A stretch of 64,000 bases of DNA from Marinagarivorans sp. (lineage in GTDB: Bacteria > Pseudomonadota > Gammaproteobacteria > Pseudomonadales > Cellvibrionaceae), in NCBI GenBank assembly GCA_028281865.1, contig JANQJB010000017.1, forward strand, positions 1-64,000. Direction: 5' to 3'. The stretch's first letter is position 1. Every line of letters begins with the position of its first letter. A program made the position numbers and the translations under genes. Positions 33,127 to 43,443 of the stretch are shown here, piece by piece. Under the pieces are notes generated by a model that worked only from the letters and a program-made list of their open reading frames with translations, was not told the origin of the DNA and did not search any database.

Positions 33127-34998
33127 ATGAATCGTTTGCCTGTTATCGTCAGTTGCGGTGGCTATAATGCCGCTGGACGCAGTTCTGGGAATCTTGCGTA
33201 TCGTCGCATGATTTATGAGTCGTTGTCCTCGAGCCAGCAGCGTCAGACGTTGACAGCGCTGGCGGGGTTGATGTCGATTGATGCAGAAGTAGGCAATGAG
33301 TCTTTGCAAGCTCGCGTGTTAGAGGGGACTTTGGTTCGTAAAATAGAGTCAGATGTTATTCCACCCCAGCTAATGAAATTTGGTCACAGGGTTCAGCTAA
33401 ACCAAGTTAGCGATGCTGTCACACCAATTTCGCTGCGACTTTCGGCTAAAGATGTTCCCAACCCCCTTCCGGCCGGCTGGCGTATCGCGCAAGACCTTGG
33501 GACTAAAGTCGAAGTTGAAATAGTTTCAGGAGTGGATGCGCTTGTCGAAGTACCGCAGACGCTTCCTGTTCAATCAGCTGGTCAACTCCCGCAGGGCTTT
33601 AACCCTGGTGCGCATTATCGCTCAATTCATCACCCTCGCGGACTGCAGCTTGCTGTTATGGGTGCGAGTGACGCAGTAAATTCGCTCGGAATTCAGTGGA
33701 AAGACATTGTTCGCCACGTTCGCCCAGATGAAATTGCCGTATACAGTAGTAGCGTGATGAGTCAGCTCGACGAAAATGGCTTTGGCGGGCTTATGTTGGG
33801 CCGAACGCGAGGAAGGCGTGTTAGTTCTAAACAGTTGCCGCTCGGGCTTAATACGATGCCGGCCGATTTTATTAATGCCTATGTGCTTGGCAGCGTAGGC
33901 GTTACTGGCGGCGTTACCGGCGCTTGCGCGACGTTCTTATATAATTTGCGCGCTGGTATTGAGGACATTAAATCGGGTCGTCGTCGTGTGGTGATGGTCG
34001 GCAGTAGTGAAGCCCCCATTGTTCCAGAGGTTATCGATGGCTACTCCGCCATGAGTGCACTGGCGACTGATGAAGATTTGCGCAAGCTGGATGGTACCTC
34101 TGACGTAGACTATCGCAGAGCGAGTCGCCCTTTTGGTGAAAACTGCGGTTTTACTTTGGCTGAATCTTCACAGTACGTTATTTTGATGGATGACACTCTA
34201 GCACTTGAGCTAGGTGCTCCCATTCTGGGCTCGGTTCCGGGTGTTTACGTCAATGCTGATGGTTATAAAAAGTCGATTTCTGCTCCTGGGCCCGGAAATT
34301 ATATAACCTTGGCCTCTGCTGTTGCCCAGGCGCGCGAGCTACTTGGTGATGGGGCCATTCAAACGCGCAGCTTTGTGCAGGCTCATGGTTCAAGTACACC
34401 GCACAATCGCGTATCTGAGTCACTAATTCTGGATAAAATTGCCGACGTTTTCGGAATTAAAGATTGGCCCGTTGCGGCAATTAAGTCTTATGTGGGGCAT
34501 TCGCTCGGGCCGGCCAGTGGGGACCAATTGGGAGCCAGTCTGGGTACTTTTGAGCACGGTATACTGCCAGGTATTAAGACCATTTCTAGCGTCGCTAGCG
34601 ATGTCCACTCAAAGCGTTTATCCATTTCTAATCGTGATCAAGAGTTAGGTTGTGAGAACGCGTTGATTGCGTTTTTAAACTCAAAAGGCTTTGGCGGCAA
34701 TAATGCAACCGCAACTATACTTGCTCCATCCGTAACCCGTTCGATGTTGACTCAGCGCCATGGTCAAAAGGTTTGGCAACGCTACCACGAATTGCATGAG
34801 GGAGTGCAGACGGCGATAGGTGAGTACTATGCGAGCGCTGCAAGAGGTAAGCTCAACGCAATTTATCGTTTTGGTGAGGGCCTCATTGACGAAGAGGCTG
34901 TTGCGATTGATACTGATCAAGTGCAAATTCCAGGCTTCCCCAATGCACTTAAGTTAAAAGGTGGAGAGGGGTTTGAAGATTTGGTTTTGAAACGCTAG
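33127..34998 (+). CDS. fabY: beta-ketoacyl-ACP synthase FabY
   Basis: FabY starts fatty-acid synthesis by condensing acetyl-CoA with malonyl-ACP in Pseudomonas-type bacteria that lack or duplicate FabH. The frame is open from 33064, but the known family opens with RLPVIVxxGGYNAAGRSS, which fits the Met at 33127 (MNRLPVIVSCGGYNAAGRSS), giving 623 residues. The catalytic triad of condensing enzymes is present: Cys in TGACATFLYNL, His in VQAHGSSTPHNR and His in SYVGHSLGPASG. The long extra N-terminal and insertion segments characteristic of FabY over FabB/F are present. It lies just upstream of an XRE-cupin regulator and fadBA, a grouping of fatty-acid genes. Confidence 0.92.
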   Translation: MNRLPVIVSCGGYNAAGRSSGNLAYRRMIYESLSSSQQRQTLTALAGLMSIDAEVGNESLQARVLEGTLVRKIESDVIPPQLMKFGHRVQLNQVSDAVTPISLRLSAKDVPNPLPAGWRIAQDLGTKVEVEIVSGVDALVEVPQTLPVQSAGQLPQGFNPGAHYRSIHHPRGLQLAVMGASDAVNSLGIQWKDIVRHVRPDEIAVYSSSVMSQLDENGFGGLMLGRTRGRRVSSKQLPLGLNTMPADFINAYVLGSVGVTGGVTGACATFLYNLRAGIEDIKSGRRRVVMVGSSEAPIVPEVIDGYSAMSALATDEDLRKLDGTSDVDYRRASRPFGENCGFTLAESSQYVILMDDTLALELGAPILGSVPGVYVNADGYKKSISAPGPGNYITLASAVAQARELLGDGAIQTRSFVQAHGSSTPHNRVSESLILDKIADVFGIKDWPVAAIKSYVGHSLGPASGDQLGASLGTFEHGILPGIKTISSVASDVHSKRLSISNRDQELGCENALIAFLNSKGFGGNNATATILAPSVTRSMLTQRHGQKVWQRYHELHEGVQTAIGEYYASAARGKLNAIYRFGEGLIDEEAVAIDTDQVQIPGFPNALKLKGGEGFEDLVLKR

Positions 34999-35051
34999 TT
35001 GATTGATCTGGTTGCGCAACGACAAATTCTTAATCGGTCTTGAAGGGCCTT

Positions 35052-35672
35052 ATGGCAGTTGATCAGCCTTCTACTAAGGTTATTTCTGATGAATTAGCAG
35101 ACCTTGGCAATACTGCGTTCGACGTTGGTGCTCGACTGCGCGCATTGCGTTTGGCGTATGGCTTGTCTCAGCGCGAGGTCGCGCGCAAAGCGCAGATAAC
35201 AAATGGTAGCCTTTCGCAGATTGAAAGCGGAAGTGTCAGCCCGTCGGTTGTCACGCTTGAGAAATTAGCGCGTGTATTTGAGCTTTCGTTACCCGAGTTT
35301 TTCGCAAATTCCCTGCAGCTTTCTCCCACCATTATTCTTGAAGAGCACTATCTAAAAACGCAGCTAGGTAGTCAAGATATTCGAGTTGCGCCCATCTGTG
35401 TGAATAAAAACCAATTTATATTTTTATTGCGTGAGCGGCTCGAACCCGGCGCGTGTATAGACTTTACTAATTCTCTATTGAAACTTGAAAACGTAGGCCC
35501 CATCCAATTTATCACTGGGGTGATTGAGGCTGGTGAGGCGCAATTATCAACTGATCGAAAAGTTTATCACTTGCAAAAGGGGCATGGTTTTAACATGTTA
35601 AGTGTTAGAAAACCGGTGCTATCAAATCGCTCCGGCTCCCGCGTATTGGTGACAATAACTTTGTTTTGTTAA
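35052..35672 (+). CDS. XRE-family regulator with C-terminal cupin
   Basis: A TTG at 35040 is in frame, but the ATG at 35052 follows AAGGG and is preferred (206 residues). Residues ~25-80 form a helix-turn-helix of the XRE type (VGARLRALRLAYGLSQREVA, ITNGSLSQIESGSVSPSVVTLEKLA in pieces), and residues ~105-200 a small cupin barrel that would bind an effector. This is the PuuR/SutR architecture, where the cupin senses polyamines, sulfur compounds or other metabolites. Its position between fabY and fadBA suggests a role in fatty-acid metabolism, but nothing in the sequence fixes the ligand. Confidence 0.82.
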   Translation: MAVDQPSTKVISDELADLGNTAFDVGARLRALRLAYGLSQREVARKAQITNGSLSQIESGSVSPSVVTLEKLARVFELSLPEFFANSLQLSPTIILEEHYLKTQLGSQDIRVAPICVNKNQFIFLLRERLEPGACIDFTNSLLKLENVGPIQFITGVIEAGEAQLSTDRKVYHLQKGHGFNMLSVRKPVLSNRSGSRVLVTITLFC

Positions 35673-35825
35673 GTCTTGTTGAGTGTTCATAAGCGCCGTT
35701 GTTTTAATGAATACTTCTAGTCCCTGTTTTTATGGCAAAAATTGTTTCATACTTGCGCAAATGTTTGTTGGTAAGTCAGTCGTTTATTTTACAGCGGTCA
35801 AATCCTATATGAGGAAACAAGCACG

Positions 35826-38000
35826 ATGAAATTTGATGGTCAAGCGATAAAGCTTCTTGAGCTTGAAGAGGGGCTTTGGGAGCTTAAATTCGATTTGCAA
35901 TACGAGTCGGTTAATACCTTGGGGCAGCGTACGCTGTCTGATTTCGAGCAAATCTTATCGTTATTAGAGAGTACTGCGGGAATAAATGGTCTGCTGCTCA
36001 CCAGTGGAAAACCCGCTTTTATAGTAGGGGCTGACATTAGTGAGTTTCTTCCGCTTTTTTCGCAAGGGCCGGAAGAGACGGAAAAGTTAATCAAATACGT
36101 CTGCGTATTATTTAATCGCTTAGAAGACCTTCCATTTCCAAGCGTTGTTGCAATTAACGGGTATGCTTTAGGCGGTGGTCTTGAGCTATGTTTAAGTTGC
36201 GATTACCGCATCATGTCAACCGATGCAAAAATAGGCCTGCCTGAGACAAAATTAGGAATTTTACCTGGCTGGGGAGGAACGGTTCGCTTACCCCGACTGG
36301 TCGGGGTCGATACCGCAATTGAGTGGATTGCCGGTGGCACCGAAAACAAAGGCGATGTTGCATTTAAAGCAGGCGTTGTCGACGCCGCAGTCTCGCCGGA
36401 AAAGTTGCGTGATGTCAGCCTTGCCACGTTAAAACGCTTAGTCAACGGTGAGCTTGATTACAAAGCCCGACGGGAGCAGAAAAAAGCTCCATTGCAGCAT
36501 AATGATATTGAGTCGCTAATGGCTTTTGAGTCGGCGAAAGCTTTCGTGGCGGGCAAGGCAGGCAAGCACTATCCCGCGCCAGTCAAATCAATAAAAACGA
36601 TGCAAGAAGCTGCAAAAATGTCTCGCGATGAGGCTTTGCTTGTTGAGAACGCCGCATTTGTAAAGCTTGCTGGGACCCCTGTGGCTCGCTCACTAGTTGG
36701 CTTATTTTTGAATGATCAGCTGGTATCAAAAACCGCGAAAAAACTGAGTGCAAGTGTCGAGTCGCCGGTTAAGCGCGCTGCGGTACTCGGCGCTGGCATT
36801 ATGGGGGGTGGCATCGCCTATCAATCTGCTTACAAAAATGTGCCGGTCAAAATGAAAGATATTGCTCAGGCCGGCATCGACATGGGTTTGAATGAAGCGA
36901 AAACGCTGTTAGCAAAGCAGGTAGAGCGGGGTCGTATCGATACAGGCACCATGGCTGACGTATTAAACCGGATTGAGCCGACCTTAAGTTATGACGGCTT
37001 TGAACAAACAGACCTAGTGGTAGAGGCTGTCGTTGAGAACGAAAAGGTCAAAAAAGCTGTACTTGCTGAGACAGAAACCAAAGTCCATTCCGGTACAGTA
37101 CTGTGTTCCAATACGTCGACAATTTCGATTACGCGTTTGGCCGAAGGTTTGCAGCGACCAGAAAACTTTTGCGGTATGCACTTTTTTAACCCTGTTCATC
37201 GCATGCCGTTGGTGGAAGTGATTCGTGGTGAGCACAGTTCAGATGCCGCAATTGCCAAAACGGTGGCCTATGCAACGGCCATTGGCAAGAAAGCAATTGT
37301 TGTGAACGATTGCCCCGGCTTTTTAGTCAACAGGGTTTTGTTCCCCTATTTCGCGGGCTTTACGATGCTGGTGCGAGATGGGGGTGATATCGCGACAATC
37401 GACAAAGTGATGGAGCGCTGGGGCTTACCGATGGGGCCAGCTTACCTTCTCGATGTCGTCGGGATTGATACAGCTGAGCACGCAGGCAAGGTCATGGCGG
37501 AGGGCTTTCCGAGTCGTTTGAAATCTGAGTTCAAGACTTGTATCGAAATACTTTTCGAGGCTGGCCGCTACGGCCAGAAAAATGACAAAGGTTTCTACGA
37601 CCATGGCGTCGATAAGAAAGGCAAACCTACAAAAGTTCTCTCGCATGAGGCTCTTGAATTGTTCAAAGGTCATGTGCAAGAGCCCAAAGAATTTAGTGAA
37701 GAAGAGATTATCGCGCGCATGATGGTGCCGATGGCCACTGAAATGTCGCGATGTTTGGAAGAGGGTGTAGTAGCCTCGGTCGCGGAAGCCGATATGGCTT
37801 TAATTTACGGTGTTGGCTTCCCGCCGTTTCGCGGAGGAATTTTTCGTTGGTTGGACGAGATCGGTATGCAAGCCTTTCAGGAAATGGCTGACGCTCACAA
37901 AGCACTCGGTAAACTCTATGAATTAACCGAAAGCATGCAAGAAATCGCGCAAAGCGGTTCGACTTATTATCAAAGCGCCGATCAAAGTGCGGCTAAATAA
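35826..38000 (+). CDS. fadB: fatty acid oxidation complex alpha subunit FadB
   Basis: The 724-residue bifunctional enzyme performs enoyl-CoA hydration and 3-hydroxyacyl-CoA dehydrogenation in the beta-oxidation cycle. The N-terminal crotonase domain (residues ~15-200) has GLLLTSGKPAFIVGADISEF and LGGGLELCLSCDYRI with the catalytic Glu pair regions. The central NAD-binding domain shows AAVLGAGIMGGGIAYQSA (Rossmann Gly-rich), and the hydroxyacyl-CoA dehydrogenase part has FFNPVHRMPLVEVIRG with the catalytic His and NDCPGFLVNRVLFPYF. GAGGAAA lies before the start. fadA follows after 19 bases, so the two subunits are co-expressed. Confidence 0.96.
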   Translation: MKFDGQAIKLLELEEGLWELKFDLQYESVNTLGQRTLSDFEQILSLLESTAGINGLLLTSGKPAFIVGADISEFLPLFSQGPEETEKLIKYVCVLFNRLEDLPFPSVVAINGYALGGGLELCLSCDYRIMSTDAKIGLPETKLGILPGWGGTVRLPRLVGVDTAIEWIAGGTENKGDVAFKAGVVDAAVSPEKLRDVSLATLKRLVNGELDYKARREQKKAPLQHNDIESLMAFESAKAFVAGKAGKHYPAPVKSIKTMQEAAKMSRDEALLVENAAFVKLAGTPVARSLVGLFLNDQLVSKTAKKLSASVESPVKRAAVLGAGIMGGGIAYQSAYKNVPVKMKDIAQAGIDMGLNEAKTLLAKQVERGRIDTGTMADVLNRIEPTLSYDGFEQTDLVVEAVVENEKVKKAVLAETETKVHSGTVLCSNTSTISITRLAEGLQRPENFCGMHFFNPVHRMPLVEVIRGEHSSDAAIAKTVAYATAIGKKAIVVNDCPGFLVNRVLFPYFAGFTMLVRDGGDIATIDKVMERWGLPMGPAYLLDVVGIDTAEHAGKVMAEGFPSRLKSEFKTCIEILFEAGRYGQKNDKGFYDHGVDKKGKPTKVLSHEALELFKGHVQEPKEFSEEEIIARMMVPMATEMSRCLEEGVVASVAEADMALIYGVGFPPFRGGIFRWLDEIGMQAFQEMADAHKALGKLYELTESMQEIAQSGSTYYQSADQSAAK

Positions 38001-38007
38001 GAGCTGA

Positions 38008-39198
<1,191 letters not shown>

Positions 39199-39385
39199 TT
39201 TCGCTCCGACAGCCATATTCTTACGTAAGTTAACTGCGAAGGCCTCAGGTTAAATTGGCATTTTTTCAATTTGCAAAGCCGATGTTGCGGCCGTTCATTA
39301 GCTGTGGCACAATGCGCAGCCTTTCAATACTTTGTAAAGATTTTTCATAAAAATTTTGTTAAAAATCAAAGGTTTGAGAGGTTTT

Positions 39386-39403
39386 GCTGGATTGCAATCC
39401 AGC
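39386..39403. promoter_or_regulatory. perfect 18-bp palindrome before tRNA-Leu
   Basis: GCTGGATTGCAATCCAGC is an exact palindrome, ending 17 bases before the tRNA. It is ~190 bases after fadA. The T-run TTTTTG at 39411 follows, so it may end fadBA transcripts, or it may be a protein-binding site. It shares GCTGGATT with the tRNA anticodon stem. Confidence 0.4.
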
Positions 39404-39420
39404 GCTTAAGTTTTTGATAT

Positions 39421-39505
<85 letters not shown>

Positions 39506-39551
39506 CTTTTCTCACTCATTTCTAAACTGCAGTTATAACATGGGGCGCACC

Positions 39552-40910
39552 ATGCAGGTTTCACTCGAGACTCTTTCTGGCCTAGAACGTCGTCTAACCA
39601 TTGGTATTCCGGCAAATGTTGTCGATACGGAAGTTGAAAAGCGACTGCGAGAGGCCTCTAAAAACGTCCACATCAACGGATTTCGTAAGGGCAAGGTGCC
39701 AATGAAAATCGTGAAGCAGCGATACGGGGCTGGGGTTCGTCAAGAAGTCTTGGGCGACACGATTAATCGTTCTTTTATGGAAGCGGTTCAGAAAGAGAGT
39801 ATTAAGCCTGCTGGCCAGCCAAGTATTGAGCCGAGAGAAATGGCACCTGGTCGAGATGTGGAGTTTGTAGCGACGTTTGAAGTCTATCCTGAATTTGAGC
39901 TCGTCGGCATTGACGGAATTGAAATTGAAAAGCTGACAGCTGAGATTGGTGAAGAAGACGTCGATAAAATGATCGATATTCTGCGCAAAAGCCAAGCTGA
40001 ATACACTAAAGTCGATCGCGCGGCTAGCGATGGCGATCGTGTAAATATCGATTATGTTGGCACCTTAGATGGCGAAGAGTTCGCAGGTGGAAAAGCCGAA
40101 GAGCAAAACCTAGTTCTTGGTTCGAAGTCTATGATCCCGGGTTTTGAGAGCGGAATTGAAGGCATGAGTGCAGGCGAAGAAAAAACTTTGCAGCTAAATT
40201 TTCCAGATGATTATCACGCGGAAGATCTAAAAGGGGCTGAAGTTGAATTTAAGATTACTTTGCACGAGGTTCAGGAGCAGACCTTACCCGATCTTGACGA
40301 GGCATTTTTCGCGAAATTTGGCGTTGAAGAGGGTGGTGAAGAGCGTTTTCGTGAAGATGTTAGAAAGAATATGGAAAATGAAAAATCGAAAGCGGAGACT
40401 ACACAAATTAAGACGCGGGTATTTGATGCACTGGTAGAAAAAAACCCTATTGAAATCCCGCGGGCGCTGGTCATAAATGAAATAGATACTCTGCGCCGTC
40501 AGCAATTGCAGCAATATGGGCAAATACCGGAAAACATTGATGTGCGCGCGATGTTGCCGGATGATATGTTTAGAAAAGACGCAGAACGCAGAACTTTACT
40601 CGGCCTGTTAGTTTCAGAGGTGATTAACCAGGAGAAACTAAAAGTCGACACTGCACGCGTGCGTGAAATGATCGAAAACATTGCTTCTACTTACGAAGAT
40701 TCAGAAAGTGTGATCAATTATTACTATGGTAATCAGGAATTACTTAGTGGAATTGAAGCGGCCGTGCTCGAGGAGCAAGTCGTTGATTTGTTGAGTGAAA
40801 AGGCAAGCGTTACGGAAAAAGCGGTTACTTATCAAGAATTGATTAGCCAGCGCCCTGAAGATAAAGCGCAAACATCCTCTAAAGAAACCGAAGAGCCAAG
40901 TGAAGCGTAA
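39552..40910 (+). CDS. tig: trigger factor
   Basis: Ribosome-associated chaperone and prolyl isomerase. An in-frame ATG occurs 12 bases earlier, but MQVSLETLSGLERRLTI at 39552 is the usual N-terminus (452 residues). The ribosome-binding signature is present as FRKGKVP (about residues 44-50), the FKBP-type PPIase domain spans residues ~150-245 (GDRVNIDYVGTLDGEEFAGG, MIPGFESGIEGM), and the long helical C-terminal arms follow, ending in an acidic Ser/Glu-rich tail. It is the first gene of the conserved tig-clpP-clpX-lon neighbourhood and begins 46 bases after tRNA-Leu. Confidence 0.97.
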   Translation: MQVSLETLSGLERRLTIGIPANVVDTEVEKRLREASKNVHINGFRKGKVPMKIVKQRYGAGVRQEVLGDTINRSFMEAVQKESIKPAGQPSIEPREMAPGRDVEFVATFEVYPEFELVGIDGIEIEKLTAEIGEEDVDKMIDILRKSQAEYTKVDRAASDGDRVNIDYVGTLDGEEFAGGKAEEQNLVLGSKSMIPGFESGIEGMSAGEEKTLQLNFPDDYHAEDLKGAEVEFKITLHEVQEQTLPDLDEAFFAKFGVEEGGEERFREDVRKNMENEKSKAETTQIKTRVFDALVEKNPIEIPRALVINEIDTLRRQQLQQYGQIPENIDVRAMLPDDMFRKDAERRTLLGLLVSEVINQEKLKVDTARVREMIENIASTYEDSESVINYYYGNQELLSGIEAAVLEEQVVDLLSEKASVTEKAVTYQELISQRPEDKAQTSSKETEEPSEA

Positions 40911-41149
40911 AAGTATCTGATTTTCGGTTTTTTATTGATCTTAAGTCATTTTCCTGGGCGCAATAGCTGATTTAGCTGGCGGTCTTTACGCTGTTTTCGG
41001 TAGATGAATTTTCTTTAGCTGCAAAACTGGCATATCTACCAATCTCGGGTTAAGCTTTTCAAAGCCTATTCTAAAAAAGAATAAGATCAAATTAACACCG
41101 GTAATTAATCCCTAAAACCTTAGAAACTCAGCCAGGAAATCTCGGTAAT

Positions 41150-41806
41150 ATGTCAAAATTTAGCGCTTCTGATTTCATGAATAGTGATGTGCAAAACTAT
41201 ATTTACCCCAATCCCCAGGTATTTGAACAAACTGCTAGAGGGGAACGCTTTTACGACATTTATTCGCGTTTATTAAAGGAGCGCGTAATCTTTCTAATTG
41301 GCCAAGTTGAAGATTACATGGCAAACCTTGTTGTGGCGCAATTATTGTTTTTAGAGGCCGATAACCCCGATAAGGACATACATCTTTATATTAATTCGCC
41401 AGGTGGTTCCGTTACTGCCGGAATGTCCATTTATGACACGATGCAGTTTATTAAACCGGATGTGAGTACTATTTGCATTGGGCAGGCTTGCAGCATGGGT
41501 GCTTTCCTATTGACAGCAGGAACCAGAGGCAAGCGCTATTGTTTGGCGAATGCAAGGACGATGATTCATCAACCCTCTGGAGGAGCGCAGGGGCAGGCAA
41601 GCGATATTCACATTCATGCTCAGGAAATCTTGAAGATACGCGAAAGGCTCAACGCGATAATGGCTGATAATACTGGCAAATCGGTTGAGCAAATCGCAAT
41701 TGATACCGAACGTGATAACTTTATGAGTGCAGATGAGTCTAAAGAGTATGGGCTTATTGACGACGTTTTGGTTTCACGCGCCGCTTTAGAAGAAAAGTCG
41801 TCATAA
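41150..41806 (+). CDS. clpP: ATP-dependent Clp protease proteolytic subunit
   Basis: A 218-residue serine protease forming the tetradecameric chamber used by ClpX or ClpA. Catalytic Ser115 in [11 protein letters not shown] and His140 in [10 protein letters not shown] are present, with the Asp in [16 protein letters not shown]-type context (TERDNF). A short N-terminal propeptide, processed in the mature enzyme, precedes the conserved [15 protein letters not shown]. The 239-bp spacer after tig probably carries its own promoter, though no obvious sigma-32 box is seen there. clpX follows after 164 bases. Confidence 0.97.
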   Translation: MSKFSASDFMNSDVQNYIYPNPQVFEQTARGERFYDIYSRLLKERVIFLIGQVEDYMANLVVAQLLFLEADNPDKDIHLYINSPGGSVTAGMSIYDTMQFIKPDVSTICIGQACSMGAFLLTAGTRGKRYCLANARTMIHQPSGGAQGQASDIHIHAQEILKIRERLNAIMADNTGKSVEQIAIDTERDNFMSADESKEYGLIDDVLVSRAALEEKSS

Positions 41807-41970
41807 AACCAAGAATAAATGTGCTAGATGAGCTAAGTGGTGGTAATATCTAGTGTTTGCTCTCCGGCGGGTTTTGTGAATAAATTGTTCTAAGATCTCG
41901 CTTGCCTGCCGGCCTGGTATAAAACTATTGTAAAAGAGAGTGGTTAAAAAATGTTTGGCGGAGAGGTTTA

Positions 41971-43260
41971 ATGACCGACCACACTAGTGAAAGTGACGAC
42001 AACGGCAAACTCCTATATTGCTCCTTCTGCGGCAAGAGCCAGCATGAGGTTCGCAAGTTGATTGCTGGGCCATCGGTTTTTATTTGCGATGAATGTGTCG
42101 ATTTGTGTAATGACATTATCCGTGAGGAAATTCAGGACACAACGTCTGAGGGCGCCAGGGAAAAACTGCCAACGCCTGAAGAAATAGCAAATACCTTAGA
42201 TGATTACGTGATCGGCCAGAAGCGCGCTAAAAAAGTGCTTGCTGTTGCTGTATACAATCATTACAAACGTTTGCGTTACAGCGACAAGAAAAAGTCAAAA
42301 GACGAAGTCGAGTTGGGTAAGAGCAATATCTTGCTAATCGGCCCCACCGGAAGCGGAAAAACTCTGTTAGCTGAGACCTTAGCGCGTTTGCTGAATGTTC
42401 CTTTTACTATTGCAGATGCGACTACGCTCACTGAAGCAGGATATGTGGGTGAAGACGTCGAAAATATCATTCAGAAACTGCTGCAAAAATGTGATTACGA
42501 TGTCGATAAAGCCCAGCAAGGTATTGTTTACATTGATGAAATTGACAAGATCTCACGAAAATCAGACAACCCGTCTATTACACGTGATGTCTCAGGTGAG
42601 GGTGTTCAACAAGCCTTGTTAAAGCTTATCGAAGGAACCATTGCCTCTGTTCCCCCTCAGGGAGGGCGCAAGCACCCACAGCAAGAGTTTTTACAGGTTG
42701 ATACATCCAATATCTTGTTTGTTTGCGGTGGTGCCTTTGCAGGCCTAGATAAAGTCATTCAAGACCGCTCCGAAAAAGGCGGTATTGGTTTTAGTGCGGC
42801 GGTGAAGAGTAAGAAAAGCGAAAGTAATCTCGGTGACACGCTTAAGGATGTAGAGACCGAGGATTTGGTGCGCTATGGCTTGATTCCTGAGTTTGTTGGG
42901 CGTTTGCCAGTTGTTGCCACGCTAGATGAGTTAGATAAGGACGCTTTGGTCTCGATCTTAAAAGAGCCTAAAAATTCGCTAGTTCGACAATATAAGAAGT
43001 TGTTTGAAATGGAAGGCTCAGAAGTAGATTTTCGTGACGACGCTTTAGCTGCTGTCGCGGCTAAGGCTTTAGAGCGTAAAACGGGTGCTCGTGGTCTGCG
43101 CTCGATTATGGAAAATGTCTTACTTGATACGATGTACAAACTTCCTTCTGAGAAAGAAGTCAGTAAAGTGGTAGTAGATGAGTCCGTGATACTTGGCGAG
43201 TCTGCTCCGTTACTTGTCTACGAAAAATCAGAATCTCCCAAGGCTGCACCAAAAGAGTAA
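41971..43260 (+). CDS. clpX: ATP-dependent Clp protease ATPase subunit ClpX
   Basis: A 429-residue AAA+ unfoldase that feeds substrates to ClpP. The N-terminal zinc-binding domain has the four Cys (YCSFCGKSQ and [10 protein letters not shown]), followed by the AAA+ module with Walker A GPTGSGKT, pore-loop motif AGYVGED, Walker [11 protein letters not shown], sensor and RKTGARGLR-type arginine motif. The ClpP-docking IGF-equivalent loop lies in [11 protein letters not shown] (IGF present). A strong terminator follows the stop, so clpX ends the clpPX transcription unit. Confidence 0.97.
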   Translation: MTDHTSESDDNGKLLYCSFCGKSQHEVRKLIAGPSVFICDECVDLCNDIIREEIQDTTSEGAREKLPTPEEIANTLDDYVIGQKRAKKVLAVAVYNHYKRLRYSDKKKSKDEVELGKSNILLIGPTGSGKTLLAETLARLLNVPFTIADATTLTEAGYVGEDVENIIQKLLQKCDYDVDKAQQGIVYIDEIDKISRKSDNPSITRDVSGEGVQQALLKLIEGTIASVPPQGGRKHPQQEFLQVDTSNILFVCGGAFAGLDKVIQDRSEKGGIGFSAAVKSKKSESNLGDTLKDVETEDLVRYGLIPEFVGRLPVVATLDELDKDALVSILKEPKNSLVRQYKKLFEMEGSEVDFRDDALAAVAAKALERKTGARGLRSIMENVLLDTMYKLPSEKEVSKVVVDESVILGESAPLLVYEKSESPKAAPKE

Positions 43261-43274
43261 GGTGGTAGCAAATA

Positions 43275-43307
43275 AAAAAGGGGCTGCGACTTTCGAGCCC
43301 CTTTTTT
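43275..43307 (+). terminator. rho-independent terminator after clpX
   Basis: GGGGCT at 43280-43285 pairs with AGCCCC at 43296-43301, flanked by an A-run and followed by TTTTTT (43302-43307). It lies 15 bases after the clpX stop and separates clpPX from lon. Confidence 0.9.
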
Positions 43308-43336
43308 ACGTTTTGGCCTTATCAATTCCATGATGC

Positions 43337-43364
43337 CTTGAAAACGATAGGATTGTCCCAATTC
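43337..43364 (+). promoter_or_regulatory. sigma-32 (heat-shock) type promoter of lon
   Basis: CTTGAAA at 43337-43343, a 13-base spacer, and CCCAATTC at 43357-43364 fit the RpoH consensus (CTTGAA, N13-17, CCCCATNT) with one clear mismatch in each half at most. It lies ~80 bases upstream of lon and just after the clpX terminator. Confidence 0.75.
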
Positions 43365-43443
43365 AGTGTTTGAATGAAATACTCATTACTGTGTGCTAGC
43401 AAAGCGAGTGTGAAAATTTAATGATAATTTTGAGGGCTAAAAG

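Noticed and set aside
35758-35767. CAAATGTTTG upstream of fadB as a PsrA/FadR-type operator
   Set aside because: A 10-base near-palindrome in A/T-rich DNA is weak evidence and it lacks the spacing of known fatty-acid operators.
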